Below, one piece after another: positions 30,606-44,300 of a stretch of DNA of 64,000 bases; positions within the stretch are counted from its first letter, which is position 1, and the number at the start of each line of letters is the position of its first letter. Location: the NCBI GenBank assembly GCA_947568835.1, contig OX387607.1, positions 3,720,001-3,784,000 on the forward strand, in the 5' to 3' direction. Under the pieces are notes generated by a model that saw only the letters and a program-made list of their open reading frames with translations, ran no database searches and had not been told where the DNA came from. The translations under genes and the position numbers were made by a program. The DNA comes from Protonemura montana (taxonomy: Eukaryota > Arthropoda > Insecta > Plecoptera > Nemouridae).

Positions 30606-33600
30606 TGCTAGATAAAAGACAAAGGGTGGATTGACAACTCCAGATTGCCTGGATTGAAAGATGCATCATGTCAACTTCTCTATTTTGTTTGTTTTCACGA
30701 ACAGGATCAATTTGTTTGTTTAGCTTTTGCATACTCGCGGTGAGTGGGAATGAACATGACGATGTCGAAGGGACGACACAAAATGTGCTATTATCTTAAT
30801 TTGTTTGTGTTGTTATTATACATTTAAATTTTATGCTTTTGGGGACACAGATTGGTACCCTGTGCTGTGGATTTTTATACGCCAACATAGATTTTGATAC
30901 GCCTACATGAATTTTGGTACGACAATTATTGGGTGAAATTTTGAGTAGATATCTGTTTGACGAAAAAATAACGACACTGTTTGGAGAATAAATATGAGAC
31001 TGAGATGCTTCTTGAGTAATTAAACTACGAAAAACGAAATGAAAGCTACCTTCTCTCATAATTTTAGTTGGTAGTGGCATACGAATATTACTGTCATCAG
31101 GTTCTTTTTAGGACCACATGCCAGTCTCAATAGAGAAAACTCACCATAACAGTGAATTCTTCGTTTCGCATGTACATGTTTTCCATATTTATTCCGGTTG
31201 TATTCCAGAACCACTCTCCGCGAAAGACCCATCTTGGTTCCAAAAAATGTCAAGTTGAATGGTTTGAGACGACTCTCCTAAATGTTGAGCATTATTGCCT
31301 TTTTATAATATTAATAACCAGTATTTTCGTATTTTATGGAATTCTACCCTATGGTAATTTTCTCTGATCTTTAGAATCGCTATCGTCACAATAGAGAGAT
31401 TGCGAGGGGTCCAGAAAAATGTAAATAAAAAATGTATTTGCCTGAACGGACATAAAATTCCTCCTATAGCTCCGTTATATCACTAAAGCCGGCCGAAATA
31501 TTACCTACACAATATTCTAAAAACTATATCTCAAGAATTATGAACACGTTTACAAAAAAAATTCAATTTTGTAAAAAACATTGGCAAGACGACATGTGAC
31601 TTACCCGGTTTTGCTTTGACGTGTCCGCATGTTTTTCCGTCGCTAATTTTCCCCGCTTTCTTGACGGTTACAAGTATGAATTGAAGTCGTAGGAATACCA
31701 CCGAGTGTCGGAAAGCTTTTGGTCGTGCGAAGGCACAGAATTCGCATTTAATTTCCAAGGAAGCAATTTCCGCCTAAATTCGAGCGGTGACGGGGCAGGG
31801 AGGACGGGAACCACTCCCGTTGTCCGTGGAAGCCCCCCTGAAATATTTAATTTTGATTTCCTCGAATTTTAGAAAATCTTCAGATGTTCTGACTCAGCTC
31901 TCCACTGAAGTTTTATTTTAAAAGGCGAGGCAAAAAACAGCAGAAATATGATTTGGATTTGACAAAAAAAAAACGATTTTATTCATTAAAAAATACCGTG
32001 AAGTCAATTCTTGATATCGTGAGGTACACTCATTGCCATCAAGAAAACTCTCCTCGCGTGTCAAGCATTGTAGCAATTTTTTTAAATTGAACTGAAAAAA
32101 TAAACAAGTTATTCTTCTCATTCAATGCTTTTGACAGCTGAATGCAAAATTTGACTCGATTTATGAAAACAACGAACACTAACAATCATCACTTTGAGCT
32201 CGTCTTCGTGTAATATTTCTCTCATCTCTCTAGTCCTCTCAGGCGGACAAGGACAATTTTAACAAGCAGCCTTCAGGGCTTGAACTTCTCCAAGAGCATA
32301 CCGAACCTTCCAATCAATTTATAAAGCTGGCACCTCCCCAAACGGCCTCATCGCCAACCTTACTTTTGCTTGAGACTCGTCCGAAATTCGCAACCACTGA
32401 CTCCTAACAGGAAGCGCCAGAGATTTCCAAGCAATCGATTGACTGCCTTATGCAGGTTTTCCAATAACCTATGGATAATTTTGCCTGAAGGCGTCATCGC
32501 CTCTGCAAGCTTCACCAATTGGAAGGCTTTGTTCGTTGCCGTGCGCTTGTTGGGTTGGTTTGGTTGTCAGAATTACAAACTACATGCGTTTTCTGGACAT
32601 TTTAATTGATATTTTAACCATAGGGAAAAAAAAAAAGCTTTGTCATGTATACTGAATAAACATTTCCTGACCGCACAAAATAGATTACGGTGCGACAAGC
32701 TGAAACAAAAATACTGCTGTTGATGAGGCATTGAGAGAAAATAGCAGATATACGTTGAAAATAACAATATTTGTGAATTATTTTCAATCCTTTGTAGGCA
32801 ATGGTATGCAAGCATACTTTTTGATAACTTCAAGAACACTTTGGGTGTTTTTTTTCCACAATTGTTGACTGGATTTCTCGACGAAGTTTTACTGCCCAGT
32901 GGCCCGATTGCAGTTCAAAAATAACCAGAGCATTCTATTTATTTTCAATTGGACTGTGCATGCATTTGTTGGCATATCGTGGAATTGATCGGCGATGTTT
33001 TTGTATGTAATTTAATGAAAAAGCTTCAGGAAACTTGGTTGAGTAGGCATTTCTAGCTTTGAAAATTCAAAACAACTTCACGAAATAAAAACACATTTCT
33101 CCCTAATAATATTTCTATTGGAACTATTATTTTTTTTACCAATGAGATCGGTTCATCGCTACACTGCAATATTGACTCCATAAATGTCAATATAAAGTCT
33201 CCTTAGATGGTAGGTATTCTTTCAATATTTCAAGGAAAAAACGCCATTCCCCGTTCGAGTGCTTTTCACATAAATTGCGACGAACAATACCTGCGAGTTA
33301 TTTTGCTTTTCTTTATGATCGTTCCGCTTTGAGAAATGAGCAGCTCGATTCTTACGGAGTGTCGAGTTCCATGGTATTTCTTATATTCAGTGCGGTCGGA
33401 AGGAAAGCAACATATTTCCTCTTGTTTCCCGATGGTTTCTCGCCGATACAGCGCAGGATCTAGTCGCTCGAAAACATGGGAATACAATCTTGCCAGAAAG
33501 ATTTTTTCATAACTAATGACAGATGAGACACTTTTAATCATCTCTAATTCTTGTTCACGTAACAATACACCAAATTTGAAAAAAAAAATAAACAAGAAGG

Positions 33601-35060
33601 GATTCTGTTTCAGATGAGAAATTCACTAATTTTTTCTGGAATTTTCGTGATCATGTAACGGGTATAAAAACGCTGTCTGGAAAAATGAACAATTCCATAG
33701 ATTTTAAATAATTTGGACAGTATTCCTCTGATTGATAACATTTTCAAGTAACTCGAGACATTCATTTCTCAGGCGAACTTTAATCTATTAAATAATATTT
33801 ATAACAGAAAGCAAAACACAGGAAACGTACAATGTTTGGTGACTTTGATCAGAGTCGCCTGTCAAAACATGGAGTTGCGATGGACGTTGCTGGCATAGGT
33901 AGTGTTTATTATTGCTAGCCTGACGGCATTTGACAGAATGGTCTAGCGTTTGGTGCCACCAACAGAAATAAGCTATTGCCACTGAAGGGATGTCATGCTT
34001 CAACGACCAACCCGTCCGTGATGGAGGCGATTCAATCGCTTTAAATCTCTCCCAGTGCCCGTCGGGGATTTGGTTACACTAATATTTTATCTCCCGCTGG
34101 AACACGATTTACAATCAGCACAAAATGGATTTTGATCTACATAAAAATATGCGTTTTTTCCTGGAATTATCTTTAATCTCATACCGCTCTCGCAGTATTG
34201 TGATTGGCCACGTCCGGATATTCATTGAATTTAGTTTGGATTATGTGAAGGATAGAAGTTTTTTCATGGAATTGACGTAGGTGTAAAAATTTTGTGATGA
34301 GAACAAACTCCCAATTTATTTATTAACACTTTTAATTAAACTTTGGTCACAATTTCAAGGTAATACATCCAACACATCTGATTTATTATAGAGGGAACAA
34401 TGTAGCATTTTGCACGGCTGGTTATTTTGTGTATACATCGAGTAATTTTCAAGCAAACCAAAGGGAAGTTGCTCGGGATGATCGGCCGTAGGGGCTCAAG
34501 GCTACGGCCTCCACAGCGGCAACTTTGCTAATGGCACGAGAATAAAACGGGAATATTTTTTGAGAACATGTAAGCATAATTAGTAGGCGACAAATTTAAT
34601 TAACCTGGACGAAGAATTACAAAATACCAGATGGTGACACATCAAAGGATGTTCTTGGTAAAGTTTCTACGTTTTGGGTTACGACTTATATTATGTACAG
34701 CCATCCAAAAGCGTCATAAGAATACAGTTCAGTACATTAAAGTTTCGTTACAGTATTGTTTTTGATTGATTAATTAAATACAGCAATGGTGGACTCGATG
34801 CTGCGACTTGCTTAACACCTCTGTTTTTGGTCCTCAAAATAAAATAAAATTCATTCTATCTCACCCACATAAACGCATCCATCTACGTTTATCTACAAAA
34901 TGCATAACATGTATTATAATCAACATATTTCAACCTTGTCTCGATTGAACCCTTTCTTTTTAAATACAAGGTGGTGTTATTGAAAATTCGGCAAACGCCA
35001 GAAAATGGTGTCGGCCAAAGTATACACGTCGCAATATAAAAACACGATTAAAGATGGTCA
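30606..35060. other. Gene-poor stretch between the gustatory remnant and the GPCR
   Basis: AT-rich. It contains a 60-base hairpin at 34466-34525. On the minus strand near 31611 a good donor (AACCGG/GTAAGT) follows a short GC-richer stretch, but no coding frame or family is recognised. Nothing else is supported. Confidence 0.4.
34466..34525. other. Two-part hairpin (possible structured RNA)
   Basis: Outer stem AAGTTGC (34466-34472) pairs with GCAACTT (34519-34525). Inner perfect 8-bp stem GGCCGTAG (34484-34491) pairs with CTACGGCC (34502-34509) around a 10-base loop. It is GC-rich in an AT-rich stretch. The size is near that of a small pre-miRNA, but the internal loop is larger than usual. 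Confidence 0.4.
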
Positions 35061-35066
35061 TTTATT
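35061..35066 (-). promoter_or_regulatory. Poly(A) signal (AATAAA) of the neuropeptide receptor gene
   Basis: TTTATT on the plus strand, AATAAA on the minus strand, 57-62 bases after the TAA stop at 35123. The position is right for a short 3' UTR. Confidence 0.65.
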
Positions 35067-35122
35067 TGCTCAACACATTCCGTAAAGTGACGCCCTCGAC
35101 GCCACCAGACCGACGCTGGTGT

Positions 35123-35301
35123 TTATAGCACTGAGCTCTCGACGCCGCCGCGCTCCTTGCAGTTGGGAGTGACTTTGTTGCCGGTCGGCACCAGCAGCAG
35201 GGTGACGGATCCGCGATGCTTCTGAGGCGTCCCGACGCCGCTCGTGTGGTTGTTGACGTGGGTGCGCGTCGTGGCGTCCTCGACGCCCGTCGTCGCGCCG
35301 C
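35123..35301 (-). CDS. GPCR exon 5 (C-terminal tail)
   Basis: Bounded by TTTTCCAG/GC and a TAA at 35125-35123. It enters in phase 1 and encodes GATTGVEDATTRTHVNNHTS, then GTPQKHRGSVTLLLVPTGN, ending VESSVL. It is rich in Ser and Thr, as suits a tail phosphorylated by GPCR kinases. It is very GC-rich compared with the flanks and lies 3.3 kb from exon 4, so its link rests on phase, splice signals and the following AATAAA. Confidence 0.65.
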
Positions 35302-38300
35302 CTGGAAAATAGACGCACACCTTTTTGATGCGCTAAGCCTTGAAGTAGGGTAATTTTTTAGAAACTCTATGGTCTGTGGAGCATTTTTTTTCCCGAGGTA
35401 TCTGCGGTGAAATGTGCATGCCAATCATTTTATCTGCGTTGCCCTGAAATCATCCCACATCTGGAAAATGTGGCAATGATGCTGCAGAAAAATTCAAAAG
35501 AATTTCCACGGGTCTTCTTGAGCTGAAAAATCGGCGGCGCTTTGTGTTTTTGGGTGACTTTAAAATCTCCTTAAATTAGTGTCAGGTTTTCTCAATAATC
35601 AATTCCCACTGAACTTGTGGTCTAACAAATCTGAACTCTTTACTAAAGATAAAAAAGATAGATGTTATAACAGATTTTTTGAACGGTTTGCTTAAAATTT
35701 ATTTTCGAAGCCGAACATCCATTACTTTTGTGTCAGGGCGGTGGGATCATCACATGGTAATGTTCAGAACCAGTGCAAGTAACGAAATACTAAAACACAT
35801 GTGACCTTCCTCTTTGCAACCCTCGTATTTGGGTTCGCCTTACGATACCTCTGGGAGGTATTAATCACGATTCCAGGCGTAGACTACAACGTAGATAGTT
35901 TTATTACTTGGAGTATTTTCTCATATCTCTCTAGCATTCATTGCGCACTGCAATTCTTGCTGTTTGCACGGATATAAAAATACTTATTATTCGCAAAGTT
36001 ATTTTACGATCTCTCGCCTTGAAGACGTAAACAAGCCTCAATTACAACGGAGTCAATTAGAAAAAATGTACGCCATGTAAATTGAATCATCTTGAGGTAA
36101 TTACTCTTCAAATGAAGTAATTTTATATAGTGATACTACAAATTTCTTCCATCAGAGTATAGGATATGTTTACTCTCTATATCGTTTTAATCACCATGGC
36201 AATTTTTTTAATGTAACACATTATTCATTACGCGAAGCTCTAAGCCTCAGGTAGTTCTCGAGTTTGCTCAATTTCCTGTCAAAGACGAGGAACTCGGTCT
36301 TGTGAGACAGATCATATTATAAGTTGGCAGGAAGCGACGAGCACGGCATGTGTTTTCCTGGGAATATGGTTATCATGGCACCCCATTCACAGTGTGGGGT
36401 CTTTGATCTCGATGCGTGGGCCATGCGTAAGCGACATAGCGACAACAGAGTGCTTAGGTGAAGTGCAACTGAAGCGTACACATCTCGGCTGCTGAACTGT
36501 GGGGTCGCGACATAATGCGAAGTGTACCTCCTCCCCCAACCTCCTCCCCTTTTAGTATGCAAGTGGCTGTCTAATAGGCTATTGGCAACTGTTCAGGGCG
36601 TTTATCTTACATAGGAGTCGAAATATGTTCCTCAGAGACAAGCTTGTGGTGGGATTTTGATTCTAGAAAACATTGACCGAGTCCTGGTGCTGGTCATTTT
36701 CTGCCGAGGGAAAGATTTAGTTACTTATGAACTGAACAGAACAAACAGGACCAGTCTCGCACGGCTGAATACAAATACTTAAAGTAATTACAAATGATGG
36801 CTTTGGTCTTTACGGGAGATATTTGTTACATTCATGTCTATTGTTCGGTTACTCGCTGCAAAGTAATTTTGAATGCTCTCAGTGGCTGTTGACAGACGAA
36901 GAGCGAGGGCTGTACCCAAATAGAGACTCGAGTTCTCAGAATTTTGCGCGTTCTGCTCTAGACAATAATAATTTATTCAATGATTCTGAAATACAATTTA
37001 TGTGACAGGCGTTTCAATTTCCGCACCAGAAACTAAACACAGTTTCCCTGGGCTAGTCACAAGTTATAGAATTCTATCAGGAGAATTAAACCAGAAATGG
37101 AGATCACTGTTCCCACAATGAACTGTTCGGAAAATCGCAATGAATACTTAAGTAATGGAATTTCACGATGCAATGACATTTTTTCAGGACTCAATCTTCT
37201 CATTATTCTCAAGATGAAATAAGGAATAGACTGTTGTGCCTATGACACGCTCGACTTAAATGAGTTGAGATGAATTCAAATGATTTACCCGCTGCCTGCG
37301 TTTGAAGCATCTCATTTCGTACTCTCCACAGCAGCGACCATGCCCGTGCTATTTTAGAAATGCGTCCCTTTTCTTGGGATATTTTTACCTCGAAAACATA
37401 TAAACGAAGTCGCCTCGGTCGCATTAATTATGTAATCAATTTTTGTGTAAATCTGACGAAATTTAGCTCTGAGATTATACTGCGAGATGAAAGCACGACA
37501 TCAAAGAAATAATTCTGCGACTTAATCTCAGCGGGCACATACGGAGTGCATGTAGCTGGTGGAGAGAACCAAGGCTTGCAGCTTTATTCACCTTTGCGAA
37601 GACTTTCAAGTTCCTGAAGCGTTCGTAGTCAATGCAATTAGTATCACATGTACCAAATCTGGTTTTTGTAGCGAAAGCATAACTTGAAAGTTTCATCACT
37701 TAATTCACAAGGAACATGTTTATTCATTCAACTTCCACCAAGAAATCTCAAATGCTCGCCAGGTCTTTCTCTATCAAATTCTTTCGTTTTTACTTCGCGA
37801 ACAACGGTCCGTCAGGACTTTAGCTGCCATAAGGATTGATTTTTGTGTTTAACAACGCACTGTTTTGAGAACGGGCCCTTAAGCACTGGTCTAATGACGT
37901 CGGCGAGTTGATGAGAATTATGATGAACCTAACATAGCATAAAAGAGAAGAGGGAAAACCCGGTGCCGGCACGCTGTCTACTCGTGTCGAATTGCACCAA
38001 GGGGACCTCCGGCTTCCCCCCCATTTCCAAAGGACGGATCAACTCAAATAGCATTATTCCTTTACAAATCCACGCTGTCGAGAGTTTGATAAGCAAGGCG
38101 AAAGAAGTTACTGTACATCGCTCCAACCTCTCCCCCAAACAGAACTGGTCATGTGTATGATGGTCACCCATCCAATACCTGACTCAGCGCAGTGTTGCTT
38201 AACTTTCATCCCTCCAACCTCTCTCCCGAACAGAACTGGTCATGTGTATGATGGTCACCCATCCAATACCTGACTCAGCGCAGTGTTGCTTAACTTCGGT

Positions 38301-41300
38301 GATCTCATGAGAACCGGTGTTTCAAGCATGCCAAACCGTTCGGTCTGCCGCTAGGCAAATGTTTTTCTGCCATTAGGAAAACGTTTGTTAGTAGTTAGCT
38401 AGAAGTTTCTCCACCTGCCTCAGGTCAGCGCTAGTGGTATTGGATTTGAGTCGAGTGGAAGGTGAAATATATCAAAATATGTATTCGTTATTAACATGCA
38501 TGGACGTATGGCCATAGTAGCTTCTCTCTCGAAGGTCTCCGTAGAAAAATAAACTCAAACTCACCGAGGTTTGCGTTCAACGGGGGTGTGGCGCGTTGCA
38601 TCATCACCGCGCACCGATTTGGCAGCAGTTGCAGGAATTCGTGGCGAATGTTCGAGTTGAGCCAGCCGTAGACGATAGGATTGGACACTGCCGAGGTCAT
38701 GGCGATAACGTGACATATGGCCAGGGTGATGTAGAGGTTGTCCGGAGAAACGGAGACTGAGTCGGCGACCGACATGTCTGCCATCACCGAGAAAACTCCT
38801 GAGGAAAGGGCAGAACATGTCCGGAGGTCAGGTATAGCGGTCGCCATTGGAAGAGAACTGCCAATCTTTTGATTGTGAAAACTAGTAAATCTAGGGCTTA
38901 ACTCACGTACTAACTGGGAACTAGTAAATGACTTCTTTCGATGGTTTACCAATCTAACGTACTGTATCTGGGTTTCACCGCTTGGTTTAGTCAGTTTAGG
39001 AATTTAAATGTTCCACAGGAGGAAGTCAGACTGCATTTAACTTTCAAGAAATTTTGTTTCTGTGGTCTTTTGCGTCACGAAGTAACAAGAATCGGTGATT
39101 TATTTGCCACCTGTGCACTATTTAATAATGTTCCAGTTGATATTTGATTAATAGCGGAGGAAACTAAAAAAAAAACCCGTAACACCCCTGACATTTAAAA
39201 GCGTTAATGTTTGTAATCAAACATTGACCTTCACTCGCGTCCTTGAATCGTCCTTGACCTTGAAACCAATAGTTCCAAGGTTATCCACAATTAGTCCGCA
39301 GCGTTGCCAACTCACCTAGCGGCAACCAGCTGACGGCAAACAGCACCGCGATGCCAGTCAACAAAATGGTGGTGCGTCGGTTCCTCTCGATCTCTCTGCG
39401 CGCACGCCGTGAGTCGACGGCGTCGTTGCGCGACTGCGCGTGCGCGTGAAGATAAGTGGCGATGCGTGCGTGTACGACGAAGACCACGGTGGCAGGGATG
39501 ACGGCTTGGATGAGCAGCACGCAGATGCCGTAGTAGAGTTTCGACTCGTGCGACGGCCAGCGTTCAATGCAGATGTCGTAGAGTACAACGCGATGGATCG
39601 TGAACGACTCGAGGTTCTGGAAATGAGATTGATTGATTTGTAGGATTTCACGACGCACTTTTTTGATAACGGGCCCTGTGGCTCTGATAAAATGGCATGG
39701 ATGATGATGAGGATGATAATAAAGCTAGTTCCTAGGATAGAAGGGAGGAGTAGAAACTCGATACCGCATTAATAAGGCCACATTAGGGGGACATAGATTT
39801 CGTGTTTTTGGGTTATCCTTGGAGCGAAAAACACGTGGGCCTTAAGCTAAACTGTTGTTGATTGCACATTTTAAAATGTCTTACTTGATTATCGTGAGTG
39901 TGCGGTGGGAAATTCAATGCCAATATTGCAGTCGAACAATGTGTTACCATTAAAGTAAACAATGGTCGTCCTAGAGTTAATTGCACTGAACTTTATCGTT
40001 TAAATACCACGCTCGAGACACTGAAAGTCTGTACATTGTGTCGAGGTGTTTGCAACAAACCTATCTCCTATTTTTTTAGCCGCATCGATTAGCAAAAAAT
40101 TAAATAATCGAATGTCGTCCAAATATATTTCTGTGTTAACTAGACGACTAAACTGAGCAATCCGTGCGCTGTGAACAATAAATCCATGTGTAGGAAACCA
40201 CGTTGATACAGCAGTTTTTTTTTTCATGGTCAGAAAAACGTTGGCCTTACCTAACCTAACCAAGTTCCGACTGGCTCATTGCAGAGATTTTCTGACACTA
40301 TTACTGCCTGGCAGCAATACCATTCCTTTCAGTATAACGAAAGATAATGGATTAGTAGATAACTAAAAATTGTATGACATTTTGTTGAGAAAACATTTTG
40401 TAATGGAACAAGGATTTTCGTAAAAGCAGAGCAATACACTTAGACTGTTATTTTCCTAAGAGCAATCAAGCCAACAAAAGCAAGTAGAAGAGCGAAGACG
40501 GTGTCTGAGAGATTCTTTTGGGCTGTGGGAACTTTCACTATTTCCGCTGCTGGAAGCCATCGACGATGAAGATAAATGTAACGCTTACTACGCCGTCATA
40601 CAATCTCGGGTTTAAGATATTCTTCTTAAAAGTCTTGGGCCCCACTATCTTGGAAACGAAATTGTCAAGTCACTGTTCTCTTTTCATCCATCGCCAATCT
40701 TTTACCATTTCTCACTGTCGCTATTTTAAGCCGGTGATTGAGAGGATGAAAGAAACGTAGCCATATCACCCCAGTACAGTGAAAACACTACTTTATTACA
40801 TTATTATGGCCGAAGATCTGGCCTAAAGTACATCCTGAGGCGTACAGGAACCATGAGGAGAATGGCCGGATACCACGAAGCGTCCCGAGGGCTTTTTCAA
40901 TAAAAGACAGACGCACTCTGGCCCACAATAATACATCTACTTCGGAAGCCCCAAGGATAGTCTCCTTTATTTACCCTTTTTGTATCTAATCCATTGCACC
41001 CCACATTGTCCCCAAAGACGCGGTGTCGATACGGTTGCGGTAGCCAGTTTCGATCAAGAAAACACTATGTGTCTATCGGGAGTCGGTACTGATTGGATTT
41101 GTCGGCTGGTTCGCATCGAATAATGCAGCGACAGTCCTGAGGGCGATTTGCTAGGTTCGTTCGCCCTGAGGGGATGCGTGTTGTCGTGGAGCCGCCGAAC
41201 GACAACACGGATTGCGTTTGAAGTGCCTTACGTACTTGTGTATGATGGAGGAAATGGGCGTGAGGAGATTGAACGGTATAAATACCAGCACGAGTCAATA

Positions 41301-44300
41301 TATTTTTTAATTATGTAGTATGAACCTTATGACTTTTCTTAAATTTTCCCTTTTTATTGCTAGGTAAATCAGCACATCTCGTAAAATTGTGATATTCCGA
41401 TGCGATTCAGAAATCGTGACGGAAAAATATCTAAAAAACTTTAGCGAGTTCCATCACGAAACTTTCAGATCAGCTTAACCAGTCCTTTGGTGATGTTTTC
41501 TTAAATTTTCGTTAAGTTAACAGCTGGGTTAATTATTTTTCTTCTAAATTTAGGGGATGTTTGTACATTAAGGGTAGTTTTTATATTTGTATTTTTTTTA
41601 ACGTTATCGAAATTTTCTCAGTATTCTATTGGTGTTTTTTTTTTTCGTTATCTGTAACGGGTCGTTAGCTAGAAGCCCAGACGTCGTGGAAGGCGAACCA
41701 AAACACTGAAAAGTGCTAAAGTTCGGACTGCTACTGCGCATGAACGGTGCAGAACAAAAATTTGGAAAAAAAATTGTGAAAGTCTGCTGTAAGCCTACTT
41801 TATGCGTAAGCATACTTTTATTTCACATAAAAGTTGGTCAGGGTTAATGATGTGTTGATTTTGTGTGGACTATCCCATTTACGCGTAAACACATGTAAAA
41901 ACATGCGATTTTTAACACACGGCAATGATTGTTAATTTTTATCTCAAAATTTCCTCACTGTTTCACTCTGAAAGTTTCAGAAAATGGAGCTAATACGTAT
42001 AACTATTAAATGAAAGATTTTCAAGAAAATAAAAATATCTCTTTGAAAGATAATAGGGGTAGAAAAAATAAAATGGGGGAAGGGGGGGACTTTTAATTTT
42101 TTTTAAAACAAAATGTATGTTATATGAAACAAAATTTCAGTTCCTTTCAATGAAAAATGTTTTCATCAATCTATCTTAACTACAGCCGACACAATTTGAG
42201 AAAGAAAAGAGGCGCGTGTACCCCAAAATTCAGTGTCGTCCCGCCGTTTCGGGGCCGTACCGGGCGAACCGTTTGACTCGGAGGCAAACTAAAAAATATG
42301 TCAACAATAAAAATGATGTGGTCATCATCCTACCAAGTTTGGTCGATTTATAAAAGTTGACGGTCAATTTTCCAAAAAAAAATTGTTGAATTGACATGGA
42401 ATGACCCAAATGAGGCTTCAATAATGTAAAAAAAAATGTTTTTATCAGAATTTAAAACAAAAGGTTTTAGAAAAAGTAATTGAAATACATTTTGTCTGAA
42501 AGGCAGTTAATTTCTTAGTGGAAATAAATATTTATGACGTCCATGACTACCACTTGCAGTTTAACATTAGCAATGAAAATAGGATCTGATTTTTTAAATG
42601 TGTATACCTACTATTCGGGTAAAATAACTCGGGTATTTGGTTCTTTGCATGGTGCTATTTTAGGAATAGATCATTTTGTCGACATCAGCAGGAGTTTGAT
42701 TAATTGATGATATGTCTGCTGTCACAATCGTAGTACTTAGGGAGACATCGAGGATATTTCGAGAGGCTTCTAAATTGACCCTTAATACCATGGATGGTAA
42801 AGCAGGCAAATGATGATTCTCTACGTGACGGCATACACCCAATTCGGCCCGGTTAGAACGTGGCTAGAATTTGTACATGCTTGAGTGAGCGAAAAGAATA
42901 CTTAATTTGACTTCAAGGAAGAATTACCCTGTTTTTATTCACTTTCTCGCGCGGAGTTCGGTTTTCAGAGCAATTTAAAAAAATGAACTTAAATGTGTTA
43001 CGTTTTTGAAAACTCCGGACAGATAGTTGTGTGCAAGTTGAATTTCCGAAAACCCTGAAAATTCAATGAAAGCCGCGACATTTCGCTTGGCCAAACTTTG
43101 CGAAAATGTTTCTCGTATCGAGTTATACCCAGGTAACTAAACGTCAACTTTTCAGGTTGTAACATTTATAAGAATCATTAACGCAAGTAATCGAATTTCA
43201 AATTGACACATTTTTCAATTTTACATTTCCATAACATTTGACCGTTTAGCCGTAAAAATTTTCCGCCAATTTTTCTACTTGAGCAAGTCACTCTCCCTTA
43301 ACGCGACAATGCTTGCATGTTCACCTAGTTGCAGCATGCAATGTAACATTCATTCACCGACTGTCTATTTTCCAGTGCAGAGGCGCATGTGTTCCGAACC
43401 CTAAGTACCCACGGCGTTGTCATGCGATATTTACACCAGCTTGCAAAGGGTAATGACGTTTACTTGCTGCGGGTTGGAGTCTACAACAAGTCTGTGCGGC
43501 TCATTAGCAAAACCAGTGCAAAACGCTTGACGTAAACTACGGGAATCTGTAGAATACTGGCGGCGCTGTCTGGTCTCGGGCTCCAATCTTCCCGGCTTAA
43601 CCGGAAGGCGTTTCGACCATCGTGTTTGCTGAAAAGAAATTACATCTGGGACCCTTTTCGCGGTCCCATGTTGTTGACTATTTCAAGCTATTTAGCATGA
43701 TATTGGGTGTATTATGGCACCCGCTTGTTGCTGAGATATTCTGTGGTCTAACGGTTTGGTGAACGCTCTGAAACGAGGGTATATTACCCAAATCAACACA
43801 CGGGGCACTCTCCCCAGGCAAACAAAGTATTTGACTGGAAAACTAATAGACTTCTACACTAATGAAATGTGAGTTCACATGGAATTTTTATGTCAACGTG
43901 TAACGTTGAGGTGAAAATCGTGCTTTTACATTTCCGACATTTAGTTTAGTTTTGCGTGAAACAATTCTGTTTTTCGTAATTTATCCCAAATCTAAAGTGC
44001 CTTTGTTATGACTGCTTGTTCACGTACTGTGCTATAGGGGGTATTTGTGGGAGGAGTGTTATTAAAGGTCGGGTAGTACCAGCATTTTCAACTATAAGTT
44101 TGACCTGTAACTCACAGAAACATTTTGAATTTCACCGCATTCGATTGGGAGTCGACGGAGGTCCGGATTTACCAAAATCTCGCCTCCTAGTTGAAGTGTT
44201 AGTTAAAACTATTGCCATGGCGACTTCCCATCACTTGCAGTGTAATTCATATGTTTCTGTGAGCTGGAGATCCTACTTATAGTTGAGCTACAACATGTGC

